Positions 1 through 5,584 are shown, counted from the first letter of the stretch. The stretch: DNA of 9,135 nucleotides from Prevotellaceae bacterium (GCA_031288885.1 JAITQP010000019.1:1-9135); one strand, 5' to 3'. Made by a program: numbers and translations. The notes: generated from the sequence alone by a model not told the origin.

Positions 1-1
1 C

Positions 2-497
2 GGCGGCACGCTGTACACCTCCGCTACCGTGTACAACATTCTTCACCCCATCAGGCTCTACGCCAGATGGGTTTCCGGCACGCTATCCACCTCCACGCTC
101 ACGTTCGACCCGCAGGGCGGCACGGTGAGCCCCACCAGCCAAACCGTAACCTACAGCATAGCGGTGGGCGACCTGCCCACGCCCACGCGCAGCGGCTACA
201 CCTTTGGCGGGTGGTACACGCAGGCAAACGGCGGCGGCACGCCCTACACCTCCGCTACCGTGTACAGCGCAACGAGCGGCATCACGCTCTACGCCAAGTG
301 GATTTCCGGCACGCCTGCCACCTACACGCTCACGTTTAACCCGCAGAGCGGCACGGTAAGCCCCACCAGCCAAACCGTAACCTACGGCGTAGCGGTGGGC
401 AACCTGCCTACGCCCACGCGCGCCGGCTACACCTTTGGCGGCTGGTACACGCAAGCAAACGGCAGCGGTACGCCCTACACCTCCGCTACCGAGTACA
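2..497 (+). CDS. B-repeat surface protein, upstream visible segment (5' partial, frame broken at 498)
   Basis: Open from the window edge, so the true start lies outside. The reading frame encodes tandem InlB-type B-repeats (Listeria-Bacteroides repeat family): one partial copy (2-70), a full copy (about 86-301) and a third (from about 320) that is interrupted at 498. Each unit is about 77 residues with the hallmark 'GYTFGGWY' then 'LYAKW'. In this family the repeats form beta-grasp-like modules of extracellular adhesins or stalks; binding partner unknown. It belongs to the same gene as 531-1232: the repeat continues there with near-identical sequence but in a different frame, because 498-530 is sequencing adapter and the net spacing between copies falls from 231 to 211 bases. 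Reading on in this frame past 530 gives a low-complexity Arg/His-rich shadow peptide to 1138, which is not a real product. The protein is presumably exported by T9SS, judging from the sorting domain in the downstream segment. Confidence 0.85.
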
Positions 498-966
498 ACA
501 CTCTCACCCTCCACGACGCTCTACCGATCGACCTACGCGCTCACGTTCGACCCGCAGAGCGGCACGGTGAGCCCCACCAGCCAAACCGTAACCTACGGCG
601 TAGCGGTGGGCAACCTGCCTACGCCTACGCGCGCCGGCTACACCTTTGGCGGCTGGTACACGCAAGCAAGTGGCAGCGGCACGCTGTACGACTATTCCAC
701 CGTGTACAGCGCAACGAGCGGCATCACGCTCTACGCCAAGTGGACGGCAAACATCTACACGCTCAGCTTCGATGGGCAGAGCGGCACGGGGTACGCCCTA
801 AGCCAAACCGTAACCTACGGCGTAGCGGTGGGCAACCTGCCCACGCCCAAGCGCGCCGGCTACACCTTTGGCGGGTGGTACACGCAGCCAAACGGCGGCG
901 GCACGCGCTACACCTCCACCACCGTGTACAGCGCAACGAGCGGCGTCAAGCTCTACGCCCGATGGA
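86..966 (+). repeat. Tandem B-repeat coding units, nearly identical at DNA level
   Basis: Four in-tandem units plus a partial one at the window edge. Matching points ('ACGCTCACG' or its equivalent) fall at about 94, 325, 536 and 758, giving periods of 231, 211 (shortened by the adapter) and 222 bases. Long runs such as the one encoding 'PTSQTVTYGVAVGNLPTPTR' are conserved down to codon choice between copies, indicating recent duplication or gene conversion. Such arrays are prone to assembly collapse. Confidence 0.85.
498..530 (+). other. Illumina TruSeq-type adapter remnant embedded in the assembly
   Basis: These 33 bases align without gaps to the standard Illumina read-1 adapter/primer sequence with 28 of 33 identities by my hand alignment; the cores 'CACGACGCTCT' and 'CCGATC' are intact. 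The translations show the familiar adapter peptides: 'TLTLHDALPI' in one frame (pure adapter gives TLSLHDALPI) and 'TLSPSTTLYRS' in another (pure adapter gives TLFPYTTLFRS). The segment replaces the end of a B-repeat, and the loss is not a multiple of three. At least one mismatch (A at 523) agrees with the native repeat, suggesting a consensus mosaic of adapter and genuine reads. Confidence 0.93.
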
Positions 967-1232
967 CGTCCGGCTCAGGGGCTACCGGCGTGGACGCCCA
1001 GCTGCAGGCCACCGTTGCGCTCTACCCAAATCCGTTTACGTCGGAGGTGCACCTCACGGGCGCGGCGGGCTGCACGCTCACGGTGGTCACGGCGGCGGGC
1101 ATAGCCGTCCACACCCAAAAGGTGGTGAGCGCCGCTGAAACCATCGTGCTGGGAAGCTTGCCCTCGGGCGTGTACTTCTTCCGGCTGGAAAAGGACGGGA
1201 AAAAGGCGGTGAAGATAATGATTAATGATTAA
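531..1232 (+). CDS. B-repeat surface protein, downstream segment with T9SS C-terminal sorting domain
   Basis: Continuation, in another frame, of the gene at 2-497; the boundary is the adapter, not a start codon. It carries two more B-repeats (about 531-743 and 755-966) with 'YTFGGWYTQ' and 'LYAKW/LYARW', a short linker, then a type A T9SS C-terminal domain (about 1018-1229) opening with 'ALYPNPF' and continuing through 'VVTAAGIAVHTQKV', 'LPSGVYFFRLE' and the final 'KAVKIMIND'. In Bacteroidota this domain directs outer-membrane translocation by the type IX system and is then removed, usually with surface anchoring. Stop is TAA at 1230-1232, inside a 7-bp repeat. A strong terminator follows at 1270-1300, so this is the last gene of its transcript. 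The specific ligand is not predictable. Confidence 0.9.
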   Translation, partial: TYALTFDPQSGTVSPTSQTVTYGVAVGNLPTPTRAGYTFGGWYTQASGSGTLYDYSTVYSATSGITLYAKWTANIYTLSFDGQSGTGYALSQTVTYGVAVGNLPTPKRAGYTFGGWYTQPNGGGTRYTSTTVYSATSGVKLYARWTSGSGATGVDAQLQATVALYPNPFTSEVHLTGAAGCTLTVVTAAGIAVHTQKVVSAAETIVLGSLPSGVYFFRLEKDGKKAVKIMIND

Positions 1233-1248
1233 TGATTAATGATTAATG
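1217..1248 (+). repeat. 7-bp tandem repeat (AATGATT), about 4.5 copies, at the stop codon
   Basis: The unit AATGATT repeats from 1217 to 1248. Because 7 is not divisible by 3, the repeat places TAA in successive reading frames, and the gene's own TAA stop (1230-1232) is part of it. It therefore acts as an all-frame stop tract before the terminator. Confidence 0.9.
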
Positions 1249-1269
1249 GCGCAAGGCGTGGCGTCGTTA

Positions 1270-1300
1270 GGGGCGGGTTTCAAACCCGCCCCATTTTTTT
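1270..1300 (+). terminator. Intrinsic terminator of the B-repeat gene
   Basis: A perfect GC-rich inverted repeat (GGGGCGGGTTT / AAACCCGCCCC, 1270-1292, effective loop 3-5 nt) is followed by A and seven T at 1293-1300. It lies 38 bases past the stop codon. A near copy of this stem ends the large minus-strand gene at 6177-6207. Confidence 0.9.
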
Positions 1301-1320
1301 CATACCACCCGGGCCCGCCC

Positions 1321-1357
1321 TCTGCCGGTCGTTCCGACCGGAGCGCGCGAGGTACGA
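1321..1357 (+). repeat. Fragment of a dispersed repeat (copy of 6048-6084 module)
   Basis: The stretch 'CTGCCGGTCGTTCCGACCG' followed by AGCGCGCGAGGTACGAG matches, with a few changes, the left part of the palindromic element at 6048-6084 (CTGCCGTCATTCCGACCGAAG...). Only one end is present here. It runs straight into the toxin-like coding sequence, so the fragment may mark the junction of an insertion or rearrangement. Confidence 0.6.
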
Positions 1358-1695
1358 GCGGATTGCTGCGGAGGTGCTGTACAGCTACGGCAGAAGCGTG
1401 ATTTTAGAGTCTGAGAAGAATACCGTATTAGGCAAAAAAACTCCTGAAGGATTATTAGATGGGGTTAACTTTGATATAAAAGGCGTGGAGGGCGATGGAA
1501 AAAGAAATGTCAGAGACAAAATTTCAGAAGCAAGTGCACAAGGATGCAAAACAATTGTTTTATATTTTCATTACGACAAGCTATTCACTAAGCAGCGCAT
1601 TAATAGATGGGTATAGTGCTTACTTAAACAACTCTGACAGTAAGCGGATAAAAACCATTTACTACATCGTAAATGGACAGCTGCATACGCTATAA
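1353..1695 (+). pseudogene. Orphan CdiA-CT-like nuclease toxin domain, frameshifted
   Basis: Reading from about 1353 gives 'YERIAAEVLYSYGRSVILE', then 'LLDGVNFDIKG', 'KISEASAQGCKTIVLYF' and 'KLFTKQRINRW', where the frame hits TAG (1614-1616). The next frame continues with 'YSAYLNN', 'SKRIKTIYYIVNGQLHTL' and TAA at 1693-1695. Deleting one G from GGG at 1609-1611 joins them smoothly ('RINRWYSAYLNN'). The order of elements, an E-x-x-E-like helix, a D-x-K strand after 'LLDG', basic 'GKRN', then 'EASAQGCKTIVL', resembles the BECR-fold tRNase domains found at CdiA and other polymorphic-toxin C-termini and in some phage head proteins. This assignment is from recalled family patterns and is moderate. 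No secretion domain precedes it and no clear immunity gene follows, so it looks like a displaced toxin tip. The lesion may be real or a homopolymer error. Confidence 0.6.
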
Positions 1696-1699
1696 ACAC

Positions 1700-1826
1700 A
1701 CAGAGCCGATGAGTTACTCATCAGCTCTGAGGGCAGGCTACGGGTATGCAAGCAGTGACCCCTAATCTGGTGAGCAATTCAGGACTTGAACCTGATGCTT
1801 GCCTGTAACAATTCGCTCTATAACTT
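1700..1826 (-). ncRNA. Candidate structured RNA with tRNA-like 3' half (T-arm, acceptor strand, CCA)
   Basis: On the minus strand a promoter-like box (1832-1839) precedes and a hairpin (1701-1729) ends this stretch. At 1779-1795 lies a canonical tRNA T-arm, TCAGG-TTCAAGT-CCTGA, followed by a 7-nt acceptor strand ATTGCTC and ACCA (1768-1771). A near-complementary GAGCGAATT occurs at 1810-1818, only 14 nt before the T-arm, leaving no room for D and anticodon arms. A second pairing, CAGGCAAGCA (1796-1805) with TGCTTG (1749-1754) and CCTG (1734-1737), would cross the first and make a pseudoknot, or be an alternative fold. It could be a functional tRNA-like small RNA or a decayed tRNA or att-site remnant. 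Transcript ends are guesses. Confidence 0.4.
1701..1729 (-). terminator. Hairpin, possible terminator (best paired on minus strand)
   Basis: CAGAGC..GATGAG / CTCATC..GCTCTG forms a 13-bp stem with a 3-nt loop. The one imperfect position is C opposite A on the plus strand but a permitted U-G pair on the minus strand, where TGTGTTTAT follows. It sits 5 bases after the toxin remnant's stop on the plus strand, so it may serve both directions, but the thymine tract is weak. Confidence 0.55.
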
Positions 1827-1831
1827 CACTG

Positions 1832-1863
1832 CAAATATACTACTTTTCTTTTACTCCACCAAG
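1832..1863 (-). promoter_or_regulatory. Bacteroidota-type promoter for the tRNA-like RNA
   Basis: Minus strand reads CTTG, 20 bases, then TATATTTG, matching the Bacteroidota primary sigma pattern (TTTG, 19-21 nt, TAnnTTTG) with one change in the upstream box. The -7 box (1832-1839) directly follows the stop codon of the 30-aa reading frame. A start near 1824-1828 is inferred. Confidence 0.5.
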
Positions 1864-1932
1864 CACTTTTGCGAAAATTGCGAAAACTTTCTCGTCAAAG
1901 CCCGCCTTTTTGTAGCCACAAAATTTAATCAT
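1840..1932 (-). CDS. Possible 30-aa cationic small protein
   Basis: ATG at 1932 to TAG at 1840-1842 encodes a 30-residue peptide starting 'MIKFCGYKKAGFDEK' and ending 'VFAIFAKVLGGVKEK', with 7 lysines against 3 acidic residues and an amphipathic-looking second half. I do not recognise a family. A Bacteroidota-like -7 box lies about 65 bases upstream (1996-2003). A 7-codon frame (1929-1952) overlaps its start by ATGA, which would allow translational coupling. Its frame stays open upstream to about 2103 without an ATG, so the alternative is that this is the 3' end of a decayed longer gene (upstream residues include 'VEPVESNFKPRHFSTRKKF'). Membrane-active or toxin-like peptides of this size exist, but no function is assigned. 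Confidence 0.35.
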   Translation of the reverse strand: MIKFCGYKKAGFDEKVFAIFAKVLGGVKEK

Positions 1933-1952
1933 CTTACTATGTGGATGGTCAT
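1929..1952 (-). CDS. Possible 7-codon leader overlapping the 30-aa frame
   Basis: ATG at 1952 encodes MTIHIVR and stops at TGA (1929-1931), overlapping the next ATG by four bases. A 7-bp hairpin (TACTATG / CATAGTA, 8-nt loop) covers this leader and ends 3 nt before the downstream ATG, so translating the leader would open it. Very short frames arise by chance, so this is tentative. Confidence 0.2.
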   Translation of the reverse strand: MTIHIVR

Positions 1953-1995
1953 AGTAGAAAATTATTAGCGTTACCCTAAATTTGCTGAGACGTTG

Positions 1996-2026
1996 CAAAG
2001 GTATAAATTTTTTGCGAGTTGAAAAA
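1996..2026 (-). promoter_or_regulatory. Bacteroidota-type promoter upstream of the 30-aa frame
   Basis: Minus strand has TACCTTTG (1996-2003), an exact TAnnTTTG -7 box. About 19 bases upstream lies TTTTTC (2021-2026), a weak match to the TTTG -33 box. The predicted start is near 1989, leaving a leader of about 55 nt before the ATG at 1932. Confidence 0.45.
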
Positions 2027-2110
2027 TGGCGAGGCTTAAAATTGCTTTCAACAGGCTCTACGTCTATATTTGGGTTGACATGGCAAGAAGTTGTGCTGCC
2101 CCCTCATATA

Positions 2111-2157
2111 AAAAAATCGAACTTCGATTAGCGTTGCGCTAAATCGAAGCTCGATTT
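2111..2157 (-). terminator. Intrinsic terminator of the fib_succ_major gene
   Basis: On the minus strand AAATCGAGCTTCGATTTAGCG pairs with CGCTAATCGAAGTTCGATTT (one bulged base, one U-G pair, loop CAA), then the strand runs into seven or more T. It starts about 30 bases after the stop codon of the 841-aa gene. Between stop and hairpin is a stop-rich AT tract (TAAGAGTTAAGAGCTAAAAG). Confidence 0.9.
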
Positions 2158-2186
2158 CGTAATTCTCAACTTTTAGCTCTTAACTC

Positions 2187-4712
2187 TTAGTTCTCTTTTG
2201 GTCTCCAGATACATACAACCCGTTTTGAGATGGTTGTCTCTCCGGCGTCATCGAGCAGGAAGTCACTCCAGACGGACAATCCCGGGCCATTTCCGGAGGG
2301 CTCACCGGGCCTCCAGCAGCTAATGCCCATTCTATCCTTGCTTGCCGTCTGGATGGTGGAGAGCCACGATCCCTCCGCGTCCACCACCGTGCTTCGCTCC
2401 AGACCGGCCGTCTTTATCCGGCAGTACTCCTCGGCCGCCGCCACGTACCATCCGGCGCCCTTTTGTATGCAGGCGTAAAGCATCTTGCTGGCAAAGCCGC
2501 TCTCCCTCAGGCGCTGGGTGTTTAGCCGTCCGTTATAGATGTCTGTTGCTCCTGCCAGCCCGTATGCGCTCGAGGAGGTAAGGCTTCCCGTATCCGACAT
2601 GGTGTCAAGCCACGCATCTACGTTCTGCACTCCGTTGTGTCCGCAGGCGTTGCAGAATATGGCTCCGGTGGGGATGGCGGGGAGGGTGTGGCTAACGGTG
2701 ACCTGCTCGCTCACAACGCCGGTGCGGAGGTCTTTCACCCTCAGGTGCCACGTTTTGGTTTGCGCTGAGCCGCTGCCGCCGGTTTGTATGGCTTGGCTGT
2801 TGGTTTGCTCCTGCGTGAAGTTCATGTTTCCATCTCCCCAAGCGTAGCTGTACCTTCCGCTGCCGCTCACCTCGGCCGTAGCGGTAACCATGCCTCCCAC
2901 CGAGTAGGGGTTAATCTTAATGGCCACGACCAGCGCAGCGATGCGAATTTTTTTGCTTATCGTTTTGGTGGAAGCGCCGTTGTTCACGGTGAGCTTTAGC
3001 GTGAACGACTTGTTTGCATCCGACTGCTCAAGCGCTAACGTGCTGTTGACGCTGGCGGCGGAAGAGCTTCCGTTGGTCGGGAAAGTCACCTTGCTCGCAA
3101 TGTTGGCAATTTCGCTGCTCTCCACGCTCCAAGTGTAGCTCCACGTCGTCTCGCGGCGAGCTATGCTGACCATTATGTTGCTGTTTAAGAACGATATGGT
3201 ATCGGGCGCGTTGATGCCCAGCACGGCGGGTAGCGCCTCCCTTGCGCAGCGTATGCTAAATCCAGCCCACTTTGGCTGCGCCGTGTTCGGATCTGCGTTA
3301 CGGTAAACCGTCCCATGCTGGTAGTCAAATGCACGGTAGATAGTTCTGTCGTTGCTGTTAACCGTAGAGCTCCAGAGGTAAGCCGCGTTGCCCAGCTTAG
3401 CAAATCCCCCCGATGAGGTGGAGGAGTTCCTGAGGCCTGCGGGCAGGAGGCTAAAGCCGTACTTATCGTTCCCCAGCGCAAAGGGGGCGGAGATTTTTCC
3501 GTCGTAATCCGCGCGATGCCAAGGCCACGAGGGCGTGGCAATTGTTGCCACGATGGTATCCTTCAGCTGGCTGTGCGGGCGCCCACTCAGGGTGCTTTTG
3601 AGGTTGGCGGCAGCCTTAGCGCCAAACCAGCTGGAGGTTTTGTTATCGTTGTGGTGGTGGTTGCAGGGCGCCTTAGTCGTCGACTCTGTGAATTCTGAGC
3701 AGCCCTCCACGGCGTTGAGCATCATCCCCCAATCGGCGTCGCTGGGCAGCTTCCATCCCTCCGGACAAATACCCTGCGTGATGCTCGTAACGCCCACCGA
3801 AGTGGGGCTATGCTCCATTCCGCGCCCGTCGAGGCGAATGGCAGTATTCCACGTGTAGAGCGCGCCGTAAGTCTTGCAGGCGCCCATCCCGCCGGTGGTG
3901 AGGGTGATGTTGGTGTTGGCGGGAGATTGTGTCTTACCGTCGAGGATCTGCGCTTCCCCCGGGGTGATGGTAAGCCCGCCCGGGCACCAGTAGTTGCCCC
4001 AGAGGGCGTTGGTGCTCGATGCGTCAAGGCCGCCCAAGCCTTTGTTGGCGTTGCCCGAGTTTTCGAGATCTTTGGTGTAGTTCAGGTTTTGCGCAAACCA
4101 CCACTTGTTGTCCGGCATGAGCACAACGCGGTAGGGCTGGCAGTCGCGCGGGTCGGCAACCCACGCCTCCCAGTTTTGCTCGCGGCTGTTGCGCTGGTAG
4201 CAGGCGAGCAGGTCGTTCTCCGCGTTGTTGTAGGGGCAAAAGATGTCGATGTCGGTGGGGCCAAAGATGGCGTCGGATCCGCCGGCGGCGCAGCCCACGC
4301 AGCGGTACGACATTTTGTAGGCGTCTATGCACACGCGCAGGCTGTCGGCCGGCTTAGCGCCGGCGGGCAGCTTAAAGCGCAGGCGGTATCCGCCGGCCTG
4401 CGGGCGCATAAGGCGCTTGCCGTCGCTCGACAGCTGGTAGGTGCCCGGGTTGTTCAGAAAGCTGTCCACCGCCACCACCGTATCCAGCCCCTTGTTGCTC
4501 ACCATGCGAAACTGCGCCTGATAGTCGCCGCAGGCCGGCTTTTCGTACATGATTTCCACGTACAGCTTCTGGTTTGGTATATCTGTGTTATTGCTCAGCA
4601 CTGTAAAGGGTGAGGCCAGCTGAGCTTGGCAATTCCACGCGCTCCATAGCACTGCAAGCACGCCTAAAGTTACATTCCGTAACACTCTAAAAGTCATAAT
4701 TCTTAGTTTCAT
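2187..4712 (-). CDS. Secreted fib_succ_major domain protein (841 aa)
   Basis: Intact frame, ATG at 4712, TAA at 2187-2189. The start is preferred over ATG at codon 6 because it gives basic residues before the hydrophobic segment and has the A-rich AAATAAAA context usual in Bacteroidota. Residues 1-30 look like a type I signal peptide (hydrophobic core about 13-25, cleavage after 'NCQA'). About 45-190 is an uncharacterised cysteine-containing N-terminal region. About 193-491 matches the Fibrobacter succinogenes major paralogous domain (TIGR02145): 'YRVVLMPDNKWWFAQNLNY', 'GICPEGWKLPSDADW', 'YLWSST', 'FSIRCAR'. About 500-675 looks like PKD/Ig-like beta modules ('YSYAWGDGN'). About 685-841 resembles a second, divergent Lcl/fib_succ-type fold ('GWYVAAAEEY' ... 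'VVCIWRP'). No T9SS sorting domain is present, so surface fate is unclear. Probable role: extracellular or periplasmic surface protein; substrate unknown. Confidence 0.9.
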   Translation of the reverse strand: MKLRIMTFRVLRNVTLGVLAVLWSAWNCQAQLASPFTVLSNNTDIPNQKLYVEIMYEKPACGDYQAQFRMVSNKGLDTVVAVDSFLNNPGTYQLSSDGKRLMRPQAGGYRLRFKLPAGAKPADSLRVCIDAYKMSYRCVGCAAGGSDAIFGPTDIDIFCPYNNAENDLLACYQRNSREQNWEAWVADPRDCQPYRVVLMPDNKWWFAQNLNYTKDLENSGNANKGLGGLDASSTNALWGNYWCPGGLTITPGEAQILDGKTQSPANTNITLTTGGMGACKTYGALYTWNTAIRLDGRGMEHSPTSVGVTSITQGICPEGWKLPSDADWGMMLNAVEGCSEFTESTTKAPCNHHHNDNKTSSWFGAKAAANLKSTLSGRPHSQLKDTIVATIATPSWPWHRADYDGKISAPFALGNDKYGFSLLPAGLRNSSTSSGGFAKLGNAAYLWSSTVNSNDRTIYRAFDYQHGTVYRNADPNTAQPKWAGFSIRCAREALPAVLGINAPDTISFLNSNIMVSIARRETTWSYTWSVESSEIANIASKVTFPTNGSSSAASVNSTLALEQSDANKSFTLKLTVNNGASTKTISKKIRIAALVVAIKINPYSVGGMVTATAEVSGSGRYSYAWGDGNMNFTQEQTNSQAIQTGGSGSAQTKTWHLRVKDLRTGVVSEQVTVSHTLPAIPTGAIFCNACGHNGVQNVDAWLDTMSDTGSLTSSSAYGLAGATDIYNGRLNTQRLRESGFASKMLYACIQKGAGWYVAAAEEYCRIKTAGLERSTVVDAEGSWLSTIQTASKDRMGISCWRPGEPSGNGPGLSVWSDFLLDDAGETTISKRVVCIWRPKEN

Positions 4713-4750
4713 TTTTATTTAAAGATTGGATTGGCATTGCATTGGCTCTG

Positions 4751-4757
4751 CAAAATA
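4751..4757 (-). promoter_or_regulatory. Weak -7-like box upstream of the fib_succ_major gene
   Basis: Minus strand TATTTTG followed by CAGAG lies 38 bases before the ATG at 4712. It has one base fewer than the TAnnTTTG spacing, and no good -33 box is seen. A 6-bp inverted repeat (TTATCC/GGATAA, 4763-4786) lies just upstream and could be an operator or chance. Confidence 0.25.
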
Positions 4758-4948
4758 CGTTCTTATCCTGCCTATATAACGGATAAAATTCTCGTTTATT
4801 GCCTCTACCGGCCATCGTACTCCCGCTGCAAACAGCCAAAAAATATTAAAGCTTCGCCACGGCTGGAGAATTAGCAGTAATTTCGCCACCGCATTGGTTA
4901 GAGCGGGTGTTGGGATGATTTTGTAAGTTGGCTACGCCTATCTTCAAC

Positions 4949-4990
4949 TCCCCGTAGGGGAGCAATGGGGCGATTAATCCCCTACGGGGA
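4949..4990. repeat. 13-bp perfect inverted repeat of CCCCGTAGGGG palindromes
   Basis: TCCCCGTAGGGGA (4949-4961) and its exact reverse complement TCCCCTACGGGGA (4978-4990) are separated by 16 bases. Each arm is itself a small palindrome (CCCC-GTA-GGGG), so it can form one long hairpin or two short ones. No T-run follows, so a terminator role is unlikely. Confidence 0.85.
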
Positions 4991-5030
4991 ATTTGGACGA
5001 GAGAGGCGCCCGTTCTTTCTATTGATATTA

Positions 5031-5307
5031 TTGTCCTACGGACAACCGGAGCTCGGCGGAGCCAATTCCCTCGCAGACTACCGCCTCGCCGCACGCCTCG
5101 CGTCATTGCGAGACCCGAACCCATATATGGGTAAAAAAGGAAAAAGACGAAGTGCTAATAATATGTCGGGTGGTGCGGCTTGAAAAGAAGGCAGGACATG
5201 TTGGCTTAGCGTTGCGTCCTGCCTTTCAGGCAGAGGATGGGGGAAGGTGAGCGCTTTCCCGTAGGTCGCTGACCTGCGGTTATGAAAATTAAGCCCTTTC
5301 AGGGCTT
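5031..5307. repeat. Series of short REP-like palindromes
   Basis: In order: TTGTCC-TAC-GGACAA (5031-5045); ACCCATATATGGGT (5119-5132); GGCAGGAC/GTCCTGCC (5190-5197 with 5216-5223) overlapping CTGCCT-TTC-AGGCAG (5219-5233); GTAGGTC-GCT-GACCTGC (5261-5277, one wobble); AAGCCCT-TTC-AGGGCTT (5291-5307). Most have 6-8-bp stems with a 3-nt loop, often TAC, GTA or TTC. The GTCCTACGGAC core recurs at 5884-5898. Confidence 0.75.
5144..5166 (-). repeat. Deleted copy of the GCTAATAATATG module
   Basis: AAGACGAAGTGCTAATAATATG matches the outer end of the element at 5342-5391 but lacks about 9 bases (TTTGTAATA) in the middle. The A-rich GGAAAAAGACGA lead-in also matches the outer flank of the copy at 5534-5584. 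Confidence 0.65.
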
Positions 5308-5341
5308 GTGAGAAAGGGAGAAGTCTCTCCAAAAGGGGAAA

Positions 5342-5584
5342 GACGAAGTTTGTAATATGCTAATAATATGTCTAATGCAATTTCGTCATTGCGAGCGAAG
5401 CGAAGCAATCCACGCTTTGCGCCATTGTCCACTCTCCCCTGCCTTATTTCCGCGCTTTGCGAGGAACCTCCATGCATACCGCCGTTCCTCGCACGCTTTG
5501 CATCGCCTGCTTCCAGCTTGCCTCGCTACGCTTACAATGACGGAATTACATTAGGCATATTATTAGCACATTACAAACGTCGTC
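5342..5584. mobile_element. MITE-like element with about 50-bp terminal inverted repeats
   Basis: The left end (5342-5391, GACGAAGTTTGTAATATGCT...CGTCATTG) and right end (5534-5584, CAATGACGG...ACAAACGTCGTC) are inverted copies with about 6 mismatches over 50 bases. The 142-bp interior holds CGAGCGAAGCGAAGCAATCC and other GC-rich repeat sequence but no gene. This is the shape of a non-autonomous miniature inverted-repeat element. I see no convincing target-site duplication. Confidence 0.55.

Noticed and set aside
1239..1352. N-terminal extension of the toxin frame starting at ATG 1239
   Set aside because: It would begin in the 7-bp stop tract and read through a strong terminator hairpin and a dispersed-repeat fragment, so it is not plausible coding sequence.
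1701..1729. CTGATGAG on the minus strand suggested a hammerhead ribozyme core
   Set aside because: The required GAAA partner and cleavage-site stem are missing; the bases are simply part of a plain hairpin.
1768..1860. A complete tRNA gene on the minus strand
   Set aside because: Only the T-arm, acceptor 3' strand and CCA are convincing. I could not build D and anticodon arms or a 7-bp acceptor pairing at normal spacing.
3810..4613. 267-codon open frame on the plus strand
   Set aside because: It is antisense to the well-supported 841-aa secreted protein and has no recognisable motif or start context.
4763..4786. TTATCC/GGATAA inverted repeat as a regulator binding site
   Set aside because: Six-base arms with a 12-base spacer are common by chance and no regulator is nearby; kept only as a remark under the weak promoter.
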